Origin: Propionibacteriaceae bacterium
GTDB taxonomy: Bacteria; Actinomycetota; Actinomycetes; Propionibacteriales; Propionibacteriaceae
NCBI GenBank assembly: GCA_017306015.1
Contig: JAFKJK010000009.1
Span: 299,419-363,418, forward strand
Length of the DNA: 64,000 bases
Direction: 5' to 3'
The notes under the pieces are model-generated. The model ran no database searches and was not told the origin of the DNA. It saw only the letters and a list, made by a program, of their open reading frames with translations. Positions 43,759 to 52,712 of the stretch are shown one piece after another. The position numbers and the translations under genes were made by a program. The stretch's first letter is position 1, and every line of letters begins with the position of its first letter.

Positions 43759-45738
43759 TCAGGGCGCCCTGGTCGCGGATCTCCAGGCTCGACCCTGCGT
43801 GAAGTACAAGGTGACACCCTCGTCAGCTGCCGCGTTCGGGTCGAGCTGGAAGGTGCCGCCCAGGCCGAGGAGGTTCTTGGTGAACACGTACGTGCCCGGC
43901 TTCAGCGTGGTGACCGAGCCGGAGTTGATGTTGAACGGCCCCTTGTAGACCCCCGGCTGCACCGTGCACATGCTGGTGGTGCACGGCCATTGCTTCGCCG
44001 TGCCCAGCGTGGACGCGTCCGGCAGCACCAGGCCGGCGAGCGGGTCGGCCAGCGGGGCGGCGTTGGCGGTGTGCTTGGGCGGGCAGAACGAGTCCTGGAA
44101 GTTGGTGCACGATATCGAGCCCTTGACCACGGAGATCGCCCCGGACGGCGTGACCGTCAGCTTGCTCGGCGACTGGATCTTGAGGGTGCCGTTGTCGTAG
44201 ACGCCGCCGGTGATCGTCCAGTTCGCCTGGCCGTTCATGTCGATGGTGGCCGATCCCTGCCCGTTGCCGGTGCCCAGCGCGCACAGGGCGCAGGGGATCG
44301 GGGTCTGGGTGACCGGCACGCCCGCACCGCCGATCTTCACCTGTGTGCTTGTCGTCGCTGTGCCACCGTCGTCATCGGTGACGGTGACGCCGATTGGGTA
44401 CATGCCGGCTGCCTGGTAGACGTGCGCGGCGTCCTCGACGGCCCAGCCCGCGCCCTGCGGCGATGCGGCGACGTTCTTCGTGGTGGTGCCGTCGCCCCAG
44501 TCGACGGTGGCGGTGTGGGTGTCCAGGATTCCCGGATCGGTCACCGACGCGGACACCATCGCGGTGCCGTCGTTCACCGTCGGCGCCGCCTTCACCCCAA
44601 TCACCGGGACGGCATTGGTGACCGTGACCTGGACGTCATCGTTGACCGACTGGGCATCTTTACCGGACCCGGCTGTGCCGCTCAGCCGGAACACGTAGGT
44701 GCCGTCGTCCGGGGCGCGGAAACTCGGGGTCAGGGTGTTCGCGCCGAGGAAGGTCACGCGCGGGCCCGTCCCGGACACCTGCGTCCACCTCACCGTATCC
44801 ACCGGGCCCGATGTCGTCCCGGTCAGCTGCACCGTGGAACCCTCGGTGACCGTCTGGTCGTCGCCCGCGGCCACGACCGGCTCGACGGTGGGGAAAGTGC
44901 CGGTGCCGTTCCACGACAGCACGTCGATTGTCTGGGACGCTGCACCCGACGCTGATGTCAGGCCGAAATAGCCCAGATCCGCACCGACAGTAGCCGGAAT
45001 GTCGACCGTGGCCGCGGCCAAGGCTGCGTCTGGGCGCTTGCCGTCGTCGCTCGCGCGAACCTCCAGACGATGCGTCGCGCCGTCATAGTCGACCCAACCA
45101 GTCCAAATCTGCCCGTTTTCGAGCCGGTGCGACGGGGTGCCGGTGGCGACCGACCTCAGGTTGCCGTTGAGGTCGATGCCGACATGATTGTCGTTGGGGT
45201 CTGCATTGTCAGGGTTGAACCAGGTGTCGAACTCGACGCCGACGGAGTGGTTGAGCCCGGCGTAGCCGATGCCGCCACCCGTGCCGCCCACGCTGTCGGG
45301 TGACGGGCCGATCATGAACACGATCCCGTCAGCGCCATCGCCGTAGTTGTTGGTGATCCGGAACTGGAACTTCTGCGAGAACGACGACGCGCCGGCAGCA
45401 TCCGCGATCTGAATCGGGGTGTCCCAGAACACTGACGAATGCTCACCGGTCAGCGAACGCAGCACCCGCAGCGACGCGTGCCCGTCCACCACGACCGGCT
45501 GCTGGATAGTCGCAGCCACCCCGTTCAGCTTCAACCCGGTGAGGTCGGAGAAATCATCAAACCCGAACGTGTACCCACCCGCTGTGAACGAGCCGTCACC
45601 CGCGGACGCCGGGACCGCGGTCAATGCGCTGGCGACGACTGCGAGAGGCGCGATGAGGGCGAACGCGACCACCGTCCGGAAGGTCGAGACGACGGACGAC
45701 GACACGGCACGCACACGCTGCGAAGGCTTCACTGCCAC
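43759..45738 (-). CDS. Giant Rhs toxin, N-terminal part: signal peptide, L-type lectin, PKD domains
   Basis: 659 codons from a GTG at 45738 (AGGAG upstream). Residues 1-46 are a Sec signal peptide ending VPASA. About 50-265 form an L-type (legume-like) lectin domain, with GVEFDTWFNPDNADPNDNHVGIDLNG as the metal/sugar-binding stretch. About 275-375 are an immunoglobulin/PKD-like domain, 380-465 a PKD domain (ATVDWGDGTTTK, YPIGVTVTDDDGG), and 480-650 a cell-surface beta domain. At GVTLYFTQG the frame is lost: three G (plus-strand CCC at 43793-43795) where one more base would continue seamlessly into 43648. The final residues to 43759 are out of frame. Confidence 0.85.
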   Translation of the reverse strand: MAVKPSQRVRAVSSSVVSTFRTVVAFALIAPLAVVASALTAVPASAGDGSFTAGGYTFGFDDFSDLTGLKLNGVAATIQQPVVVDGHASLRVLRSLTGEHSSVFWDTPIQIADAAGASSFSQKFQFRITNNYGDGADGIVFMIGPSPDSVGGTGGGIGYAGLNHSVGVEFDTWFNPDNADPNDNHVGIDLNGNLRSVATGTPSHRLENGQIWTGWVDYDGATHRLEVRASDDGKRPDAALAAATVDIPATVGADLGYFGLTSASGAASQTIDVLSWNGTGTFPTVEPVVAAGDDQTVTEGSTVQLTGTTSGPVDTVRWTQVSGTGPRVTFLGANTLTPSFRAPDDGTYVFRLSGTAGSGKDAQSVNDDVQVTVTNAVPVIGVKAAPTVNDGTAMVSASVTDPGILDTHTATVDWGDGTTTKNVAASPQGAGWAVEDAAHVYQAAGMYPIGVTVTDDDGGTATTSTQVKIGGAGVPVTQTPIPCALCALGTGNGQGSATIDMNGQANWTITGGVYDNGTLKIQSPSKLTVTPSGAISVVKGSISCTNFQDSFCPPKHTANAAPLADPLAGLVLPDASTLGTAKQWPCTTSMCTVQPGVYKGPFNINSGSVTTLKPGTYVFTKNLLGLGGTFQLDPNAAADEGVTLYFTQGRAWRSATRAP

Positions 45739-45798
45739 GAGAACTCCTGGGGGATGATACGCAGGATTACGGAATCATTCTGGACCCAGAACAGCCCG

Positions 45799-46029
45799 TC
45801 AGGAAAGACCCGGAGCACTCCAACCCTCACACACCCAGCAGGAATCCGACATGGACGGGTTGCGGGCTGGCCTGTTTGCACCGCAGACGGCCCCGAAGTC
45901 CCTCTCCGACGAGTCCGTGGTGACACTGGGACGCCCGCATGAGGCACAGCTCCGGACCGTCTTGGCCCCATCTGCTGCCATCCAGTGCCGGCGAGACCTT
46001 GGCCAGTTGGCCAGGATCCTGCCGATCAT
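45799..46029 (-). CDS. Small zinc-knuckle protein (DUF6011-like), uncertain
   Basis: 76 codons. The middle reads CASCGRPSVTTDSSERDFGAVC, which resembles the C-x2-C-G-R-P...S-x-x-x-G-x-x-C pattern of DUF6011-type zinc ribbons; a second C-x2-C (CWVC) follows. The ribosome site is weak and the protein may be a remnant. It lies upstream of the giant Rhs gene in the same direction. Confidence 0.35.
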   Translation of the reverse strand: MIGRILANWPRSRRHWMAADGAKTVRSCASCGRPSVTTDSSERDFGAVCGANRPARNPSMSDSCWVCEGWSAPGLS

Positions 46030-46246
46030 CTACCCGTTCGGCTAGCCGCGCGGCTCTCGGAGTGACCAACTGGACAACCCGAAACCATCATTATTGCCCG
46101 CTCGGATATACGCCGACCAGAATCTGCTCGCTTTGGCTAGTAATTCTCGGATTCGCCCAAGTCTCGTTGACACGTGCGCGGGCTGCGATGTAGTACGAGG
46201 GTAAGTGTCCCCACCCATAGATGCGAGACGGTTGATTGGAGCAATG
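46030..46246. other. Intergenic region upstream of the first secreted-protein/ABC operon
   Basis: About 217 bp with lower GC than its surroundings, no supported coding sequence, and no clear repeat. It should contain the forward promoter for 46247-49969. Confidence 0.4.
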
Positions 46247-46588
46247 ATGCGGAAACTCGGAGCCTCGGTAGTACTGGCGATCGTGCTGGTGATGGCAGGT
46301 GCAGTCCCTAGCGCTGTGGCCGCGGGCGCGTCCATCAGCCCCAACACGCAGACGACCACCGGCACCGGCTCGGCCCACTGGACACTGACGTGGAGTGGGG
46401 GATCCGGGAGGTGGTACCAGGACTGGAACTCGACCTCCTGGAAGCCCGCGACGTCCTCGATGTCGGGAAGTTTCGACTCATGCCCGGGCACGCACACCGT
46501 GACCCAGGAACTCGACGTGGTCAGCGGTACTACGACAGTTGCCGCTGCGACATCCAAGACGACCGTGAAGCAGACCAACCCCTGCTGA
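46247..46588 (+). CDS. Small secreted protein ending in cysteine
   Basis: 113 residues with an N-terminal Sec signal peptide (MRKLGASVVLAIVLVMAGAV, then AVAAG as probable cleavage site). The mature part is rich in S, T, G and W (HWTLTWSGGSGRWYQDWNS) with two cysteines, one in FDSCPG and one as the very last residue, so a disulfide may close the chain. No family is recognised. It is followed after 43 bp by a large permease and its ATPase on the same strand. By analogy it is a secreted bacteriocin-like or signalling protein with a dedicated ABC system. The start could also be the ATG at 46244. Confidence 0.7.
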   Translation: MRKLGASVVLAIVLVMAGAVPSAVAAGASISPNTQTTTGTGSAHWTLTWSGGSGRWYQDWNSTSWKPATSSMSGSFDSCPGTHTVTQELDVVSGTTTVAAATSKTTVKQTNPC

Positions 46589-46631
46589 CCCTCGTTCAGA
46601 CCTTGTCGACTGACTCAACGGGGCCCGCCTG

Positions 46632-49250
46632 ATGCGGCCGGCAGTTGTGGGAGCCGTCGCGGTCGGTGTGATCGGTGCAGTTGTGGCTCTGGTTGGGTCG
46701 TCGGCGCAGGTGCGGCTGGCCGAGGACATCGGCGGGAAGGCCCGCGGCGCCTACGACATACTTGTGCGGCCGGCCGCGCAGGGCGGCGTCTCTACGACGC
46801 AGGGCTTGGTCGAGCCGAACTTCCTGTCCTTCTCCGGCAGCGGCGGAATTTCCCTAAGCCAGCTCGCTGCGGTGCGTGCCGTCGAAGGAGTCCAGGTCGC
46901 CGCACCGATCTCGGTCGTCGGGGAGGTCAAGAGCGGCGTGAAGAATCCGGTGGTGAGTCTGCCACCGAGCAAGGTTTCGCGGATCTATCGGTTCACGGTT
47001 ACCCAGCACGTGTCGGACGGGGTGAGTAGCCGGCTAGTTTCCACACAGTCGTTCGAGAGCTTGTTGGCCCGTTCGGGGGATCGTGACTCCACCTCGACCG
47101 GGCCTGACTCGTATGTGGGTTGGGATGCTTCGACGGGATGGTTTCTCGTGGGGTTTCCGCTTCCGCCGGTGTCGTCTTCGGTAGTGGCGGTTGACCCGGT
47201 GGCGGAGGAGGCGCTGGTTGGCCATCCGGTCACGGCGCTCACGGAGTTGGCGGGGCTGCGGGATCGGACGTCCGGCAGTTTCAACGGCCAGACGATCCGT
47301 GAGGCAGTCGACGCGGCGATCAAGGACAAGAAGCTGTCACCGAACGCCTCCCTGACGAGTGCTGCTGTCGCGTCGCATGTTCCCGGCTCGGTCGTGCCGG
47401 TGATCGTGACCGACGCGGATCCGAGTTCGGGAACTGTCGAGATCACGGCAGACGTGCTGGCCGAAGGGAAGGTCGTTGACGCTGCCTTGGCGCACAGCGA
47501 CGCGCCAAAGGTCCTGGCTGCCTGGCCGGACTCGAGCCCTCCGGTGAAGGTGATGAAGCAGACCATCCCGGCCGACCTGCGCCCGCTCGGCGCAGGCAAC
47601 ATCGTCTTCACGCTGGACGGGGCCACCAACGAAGGAACCGCGGGAGGTGGCCTGACTCAGGCGGATGGGTTGCTGCTGGATCGCCCGACGTATCGCAGCG
47701 TGGAGTCCGCCGGCCGCGAGTTGCACTTGGAGATCGCACCGACGGGGCTGGTACCGATGACCGGGCCACAGGTGGAACTGCGGCCGCCACCGGGCTCAGG
47801 TCTCGACCAGGTGAAGGTGACCGGCTCCGAGCAGGCCTACCGCAAGACCGCGACAATTCAGCTCGCCGGCCAGACCTCGTACTTTCCGATCGCTGGTTTC
47901 ACCGCGTCCGATTTGGTGCCTTCGGCTCCTGACGAGGGGCGGGTGAGCCTGGGCGCCTACGATGTGCCGCCGATCACGATTGCGAGCAGCACGGTGGCCG
48001 CTGCCGGCACGACGATGTTGCCCACCTTAAATCCGGCCGGGCTGGTGGTCCGACAACCGGTGGCGATCGCCGACCTGCGGGATGCCGAACTGCTGCGCGG
48101 CCCGACCCCGATCGACGCTATCCGAGTGCGGGTGGCCGGCATCGACCGGGTCGATGAGGCTGCCACCCGGCGGGTCGAGAACGTCGCCTCCCGGATCGCC
48201 GACCTGGGCCTCGACGTGGACGTCGTGATCGGCTCCAGCCCCCAGGACGTGTCGATCGACGTTCCCGACTACGTCGTCGGCCCGGGCGATGCCACCGCCG
48301 ACCTGGGCACGGTCACCCAGCGCTGGACCACCATGGGTGCCGCTACCACAGTGACCCGCCGCCTCACCGGCACCACCCGCAGCCTGGCAACCCTCGCCGC
48401 CCTCGCGGCACTGATCGCCACCCTCGCCGCGCATCTGCTGGAGGCGTCCTCAGCGCGCCGAGACGCGGCGATCCTGCGGGTGACCGGCTGGTCCCGCGGC
48501 GCGATCCGGCGACGCTTCCTGACCGCTCCGCTGATCGCCGCCACCGCAGCACTCGGCCTGATCGGTGCCGCTTGGCTCGCCGGAGCCCGGGACCCAGCCG
48601 TCGGCACGATCGGCCTGACACTCGGTCTGCTCAGCCCCTGCGCCACACTGATCGGCGCCTTCACCATCAACGTCGAGGACCCAATCGGCGGCAGCCGCGC
48701 CGGCGAGACCTCCGCACGGACGCCACGGCTTCCGGTCAGCTCGATCTCCTCACTGGCCCGGCGGATGGCGTTCTCGACACCCGCACGCAGCGGTGCACTG
48801 GCCGGACTGCTCGCGGTCACCAGCGCCGCCGGTGGGCTGGCCGTCGTCACCTACCTCGCCCGGGCGGACGCCGCCGGACCGACCGTCCTCGGCACCACCC
48901 TCACCTACACCCTCACCGGCGTCCACCTGACGCTGGCCGCGCTCGTCTTCGTCACCGGGATCGGGTTCGCCCTGTGGCTGTGGCACTACGCGATCGCCCA
49001 CGGCAAGCCAGGAAGTGCGTCGCTGGTGGCATCCGGCTGGGCGAGCACAGACCTGCGCCGCTTGTGGCAGACGCTGCTCGCCTGGATGGCCCTGCCCGCG
49101 ACGATCCTCGGCGCCGGGATCGCTGCACTACTCTCCGCCCTCACCGAGACCCCACAGGCCGGAACAGCCGCTGCGGTCACCCTCGCCACCGGACTGATCC
49201 TCAGCCTCGGCATGGCCATCTCCGTACGGGCAAAGGGGAAGCGATCATGA
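46632..49250 (+). CDS. FtsX/MacB-like ABC transporter permease (paralogue 1)
   Basis: 872 residues: one N-terminal membrane helix, an external region to about residue 560, then a C-terminal set of six or seven helices (TRSLATLAALAALIATLAAHLL onwards). The motif RGAYDILVRP...GLVEPNFLSFSGSGGISL...GVQVAAPI near the N-terminus is shared with the permeases at 49989 and 60549, so these are one family. MacB/FtsX-like permeases of this size usually expel or resist peptides outside the membrane rather than move them across. The ATPase gene overlaps by four bases. Compared with paralogue 2 it lacks about 45 N-terminal residues. Confidence 0.82.
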   Translation: MRPAVVGAVAVGVIGAVVALVGSSAQVRLAEDIGGKARGAYDILVRPAAQGGVSTTQGLVEPNFLSFSGSGGISLSQLAAVRAVEGVQVAAPISVVGEVKSGVKNPVVSLPPSKVSRIYRFTVTQHVSDGVSSRLVSTQSFESLLARSGDRDSTSTGPDSYVGWDASTGWFLVGFPLPPVSSSVVAVDPVAEEALVGHPVTALTELAGLRDRTSGSFNGQTIREAVDAAIKDKKLSPNASLTSAAVASHVPGSVVPVIVTDADPSSGTVEITADVLAEGKVVDAALAHSDAPKVLAAWPDSSPPVKVMKQTIPADLRPLGAGNIVFTLDGATNEGTAGGGLTQADGLLLDRPTYRSVESAGRELHLEIAPTGLVPMTGPQVELRPPPGSGLDQVKVTGSEQAYRKTATIQLAGQTSYFPIAGFTASDLVPSAPDEGRVSLGAYDVPPITIASSTVAAAGTTMLPTLNPAGLVVRQPVAIADLRDAELLRGPTPIDAIRVRVAGIDRVDEAATRRVENVASRIADLGLDVDVVIGSSPQDVSIDVPDYVVGPGDATADLGTVTQRWTTMGAATTVTRRLTGTTRSLATLAALAALIATLAAHLLEASSARRDAAILRVTGWSRGAIRRRFLTAPLIAATAALGLIGAAWLAGARDPAVGTIGLTLGLLSPCATLIGAFTINVEDPIGGSRAGETSARTPRLPVSSISSLARRMAFSTPARSGALAGLLAVTSAAGGLAVVTYLARADAAGPTVLGTTLTYTLTGVHLTLAALVFVTGIGFALWLWHYAIAHGKPGSASLVASGWASTDLRRLWQTLLAWMALPATILGAGIAALLSALTETPQAGTAAAVTLATGLILSLGMAISVRAKGKRS

Positions 49251-49969
49251 CCGTCGAGAACCCGGCCCGCCGCGCCGCATCCGAAGAACCCGACAGCGAG
49301 TCGCTGCTCATCCTCGAAGCCGTCCAAGCCGGCTACCCGCCAGCCCCGCCCTTGTTCACCGACCTCAACCTGCACGTCGGCGCCGGCGAGATTGTCGCCC
49401 TCCGCGGACGGTCAGGCTCCGGCAAGAGCACCGCCCTGCACCTGGCCATGGGGCTCCTGCCCCCCGACGAGGGACGCGTGATCTGGCAGGGAATCGACCT
49501 TTACACCCTCGACGAGGACAAACGCGCCCGGATCAGACGCGACCAGTTCGGGACCGTGCTCCAAGACGGCGGCCTGCTGCACAGCCTCACCGCCCTGGAG
49601 AACGTACTCACTCCGATCCTGCGGCGACGCGCCCGACGCGAGGACCGCGCCAAGGCCGAAGACGCCCTCGCCGCGGTCGGCCTCGCCGACCGAGCCGCCC
49701 ACACCCCCTCCCGAATGTCCGGAGGCGAATGCCAACGCGTGGCACTGGCCCGCGCCCTGTTCACCGAACCGACCATCCTCATCGTCGACGAACCCACAGC
49801 CAGCCTCGACCGCGCCTCAGCCGACACCGTCATCGACCTCCTCGTCAAAGCAGCCGACAACGGCCGAGCAGTGCTCGTCGCCTCACACGACCCCGCCGTC
49901 ATCGACGCCGCCAACCGCTACCACGACATCGAACCCCCCTACGTGCCCCGACGGCACCGGGCTCCCTGA
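49247..49969 (+). CDS. ABC transporter ATP-binding protein (partner of permease paralogue 1)
   Basis: 240 residues. Walker A RGRSGSGKSTA at about 55, Q-loop GTVLQDGGLL, signature MSGGECQRVALARAL, Walker B ILIVDEPTASLD and H-loop VASHDPAV are all intact. The sequence is of the MacB/LolD group that works with FtsX-like permeases. ATGA overlap with the permease gene shows coupling. The convergent permease gene follows after 19 bp. Confidence 0.93.
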   Translation: MTVENPARRAASEEPDSESLLILEAVQAGYPPAPPLFTDLNLHVGAGEIVALRGRSGSGKSTALHLAMGLLPPDEGRVIWQGIDLYTLDEDKRARIRRDQFGTVLQDGGLLHSLTALENVLTPILRRRARREDRAKAEDALAAVGLADRAAHTPSRMSGGECQRVALARALFTEPTILIVDEPTASLDRASADTVIDLLVKAADNGRAVLVASHDPAVIDAANRYHDIEPPYVPRRHRAP

Positions 49970-49971
49970 CC

Positions 49972-49998
49972 GGCCGGCCGAGAGGTGACTAGCCGGCC
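49972..49998. terminator. Hairpin between convergent ABC genes
   Basis: GGCCGGC at 49972-49978 pairs with GCCGGCC at 49992-49998 across a 13-base loop, in the short gap between the two convergent operons and touching the last codons of the minus-strand gene. It could end transcription in either direction, but there is no run of T, so it may not be a classical intrinsic terminator. Confidence 0.45.
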
Positions 49999-52712
49999 AA
50001 CGAGCTCGCGAGCGCCTGACGCGCCTGGCGGCGTACGACCGGAACGGCTGCCGCAGCCGCGGTGACCACTGCGGCGGCGAGCACGATCGCGGCGGGCAGC
50101 GCCGAGACGGCCGGGCTGGCGCCGAACCCGAGGGCCATTACCGCGACCGCGACAGCCAGGCCCACAACGGCGCCGACCAGGCCGATGATCGCTCCTTGGG
50201 AAGTGATCAGGACGGCGATGTTGCGGTCCCGCCAGCCAGTTGCTCGCAAGGCTGCGAACGCCTGGGAGTCCTCGATCGCGCCGGTGAACAGCACCACCGC
50301 GACCGAGATCAATGCCAGCACCGCCAGCAGGGCGACAGCCACCAGATCGCTGGTCTGGGTCTGAACAGCCACCGCATCCCCCAGCACGCTACCCACCACC
50401 GTCCCGGCGAAAGTCCAGTTCACCTCCAGCACCATCGCGACCGCGGCCGCGCCGACCGCCACAGCCATCCCACCCAGCACCAGATGCCTGGGTCGCTGGG
50501 CCAGCATCGAGATCCCCACACCCACCGGACCGCCAGCTCTCAGGCGCAGCCGGCGGGCCAGCCCGGACACATCGCTCACCGAGGTGAGCAGACCTGACCG
50601 GCCGGCGTCCATCGCGGCAGCCCAGGCTCCGCCCACGTTCAGCAGGCAGGCGATCGGCACCGCGAGCCACAACCTGACCGGATCGACCGGGACTCCGAAC
50701 GCGTGACCGATCGGAATCGCCATGCCGCCGCCTACCGCACCTGCCAGCAGCCCGAGGATCAGCGCTTCGGTGAGGACGAGTGCCCGCAGGCGGCCCGGCC
50801 GCCACCCAAGACACGACAGGATCGCCAACTCCCGATGCCGGGCCCGCACCGACGCGCTGGCTGCGATGCCAACGGTCAGTGCCGCGGAGATGATCACCAG
50901 GACGAACAGCGCCAGCGACTTGGTGTCCAGGGCGTCGGATATTGCTAGCGCCACACCTTTCTTGATCCATGCTTCCTGCAACTGCAGCGCGGGTGTGCCC
51001 ATCGTGGTCGGGGGGAGGCTGACCGTCAGGTCTGTGGTGGAGGTCCCTAAGGTGATGTCGACATCCAGCCCGGTGGCCTGCTGGATCTCCTCCGCGACCA
51101 CTCTGATCCGCTCCCGGCTCACCTTGTCGATTCCGGTCACGCCGGCCACCCGCACTCGGACAGCACTGACTGGCGCGGCCCCGTTCAATCCCCGGTAGGC
51201 GGCGTCGAACTCGTCCAGCGAGGCCAGGCTCACCAGCAGCGACGGCGGGTCCTGGAGGTAACCGGCCGGGTTGAGGTCACTGCGCATCGGCTTGCCCCCG
51301 AGCTCCGCCTTGCTCGCGTCGTCGGCTGCGGTCAGCGGCTGCGGTGTGTAGGCGCCCAACAGGCCGGACGATGCCTGGGACGCTCCGACCGTTGACGGGT
51401 CGAACTCACCGATCACGTTCACCGAGACGAATTTCGTACGAAGGTCAGGCCGCGGTTTCACCTCGAGCTGTCGGTAGGAGGTGTCGGTGACCGTCACCGG
51501 CGTCGACCAGAACTCGCCGAAGCCGTCGGGGTCTCGCCACACGCTGGCCGGGTTGTTCTGGAGGACCGGCTGGATCGCCCCGTCCTTCTGCTGGTACTTC
51601 ACGTCCTCGGGCTGCATCAGGAAACCGATGCTCAACTGAGCCGAACGAAGGTTTCTGGCGTCCCAGGACCACTGGCCCGACGCCGCCTGACGGTACTCGG
51701 TTGCGGCGTCTACCCCGACCGTGGCGAACTCGCCCGCGCTCGAGGCCGACATCACCAACTCGCGCCGCGCCGTGTTCGTCTTCGCGGCCATCAACCGGTC
51801 GATCATCCCGTCGGGGAGATACTCCAGACGCATCGACGTCTGATAGTCGGCCGGGAAGCTGTTCGCCATCACGGCCGGCACGATGCTCACATACTCACTG
51901 CCTTTCGCGTCGGCAGCAGTAGCCCGATCCAGCGAGCGACCCTGCACCGTCGCCGCATCCAGGCCCACCAACGCGTTCTCCGCCGCCGGATCAACCGCCG
52001 CGATCAGCAGCGGGTACAGCAGGTCCACCGTGATCGGTTCCGCTTTCAGGTCGCTGACAGAACGGCAGGCAGGCCGCCATCGAGCCGCCGAGTCGCCGAC
52101 AGCAGCGCCGGGCTGATCGGCGACCGGGTCCGGTTCGAGGCAAACCTGAATGGTCTTCCCATCAACCTTTTCCGTGTACTTCCCGATCCTGTCGACGTAG
52201 CCGTCCATCTTGACCGGGCCCAGCGACAGGTAGATGTAGCCGGTCCACGACTGTGTCTTCGCGGTGCCGTTGCGGGCCTGGTCGGTGGTGACGTACCGCA
52301 GCAGCGCCCGCTTCCGCCCAGCCAAGGCCTTCTCGACATCGACCGTGATCCTCTGCGTCCGCCACGTCAGGCCGAGCATCGCGATCGGCGCGGCGACCTC
52401 CACCCCGGCAGCTTTCTGGATCTGCTTCACTTGGTCGAGGGTGATCCCGCCATAGATCCCCGACAGATAGTTCTGCCGCACCAACCCCTTGGCGGCCTCC
52501 ATCGCCGACGTCGAGCCCCTCGGCCGCACCAGGACGTCGTACGCGCCGCGAGCGTTCGCCTCGACCAGTTGCGTCACCTCAAGCCGCTGCCGCTCCACCG
52601 TCCCGGTCAACACCACGAACGACGACACCGCAAGTACCGAAGCCAACAGAGTGGGAATCGTCCTGCTGAGACGACCCCACAACTCACCCAGGGCATAGCG
52701 CAGAAGGCTCAC
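49989..52712 (-). CDS. FtsX/MacB-like ABC transporter permease (paralogue 2, six-cysteine peptide operon)
   Basis: 907 residues from a GTG at 52712. The N-terminal helix is followed by ARGAYDVLVRP...GLVRQNYLSGIYGGITL...GVEVAAPIAM, the family motif. The external part runs to about 590. An FtsX domain follows (LALFVLVIISAALTVGIAAS, RHRELAILSCLGWRPGRLRALVLTEAL), then four or more further helices. It is the last gene of a five-gene overlapping run behind the six-cysteine peptide gene, and with the ATPase upstream probably gives self-immunity or final release. Confidence 0.85.
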   Translation of the reverse strand: MSLLRYALGELWGRLSRTIPTLLASVLAVSSFVVLTGTVERQRLEVTQLVEANARGAYDVLVRPRGSTSAMEAAKGLVRQNYLSGIYGGITLDQVKQIQKAAGVEVAAPIAMLGLTWRTQRITVDVEKALAGRKRALLRYVTTDQARNGTAKTQSWTGYIYLSLGPVKMDGYVDRIGKYTEKVDGKTIQVCLEPDPVADQPGAAVGDSAARWRPACRSVSDLKAEPITVDLLYPLLIAAVDPAAENALVGLDAATVQGRSLDRATAADAKGSEYVSIVPAVMANSFPADYQTSMRLEYLPDGMIDRLMAAKTNTARRELVMSASSAGEFATVGVDAATEYRQAASGQWSWDARNLRSAQLSIGFLMQPEDVKYQQKDGAIQPVLQNNPASVWRDPDGFGEFWSTPVTVTDTSYRQLEVKPRPDLRTKFVSVNVIGEFDPSTVGASQASSGLLGAYTPQPLTAADDASKAELGGKPMRSDLNPAGYLQDPPSLLVSLASLDEFDAAYRGLNGAAPVSAVRVRVAGVTGIDKVSRERIRVVAEEIQQATGLDVDITLGTSTTDLTVSLPPTTMGTPALQLQEAWIKKGVALAISDALDTKSLALFVLVIISAALTVGIAASASVRARHRELAILSCLGWRPGRLRALVLTEALILGLLAGAVGGGMAIPIGHAFGVPVDPVRLWLAVPIACLLNVGGAWAAAMDAGRSGLLTSVSDVSGLARRLRLRAGGPVGVGISMLAQRPRHLVLGGMAVAVGAAAVAMVLEVNWTFAGTVVGSVLGDAVAVQTQTSDLVAVALLAVLALISVAVVLFTGAIEDSQAFAALRATGWRDRNIAVLITSQGAIIGLVGAVVGLAVAVAVMALGFGASPAVSALPAAIVLAAAVVTAAAAAVPVVRRQARQALASSLAG

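Noticed and set aside
43790..43800. Programmed -1 frameshifting as an explanation for the split giant Rhs gene
   Set aside because: No slippery heptamer or strong downstream pseudoknot is evident; a lost base explains it more simply.
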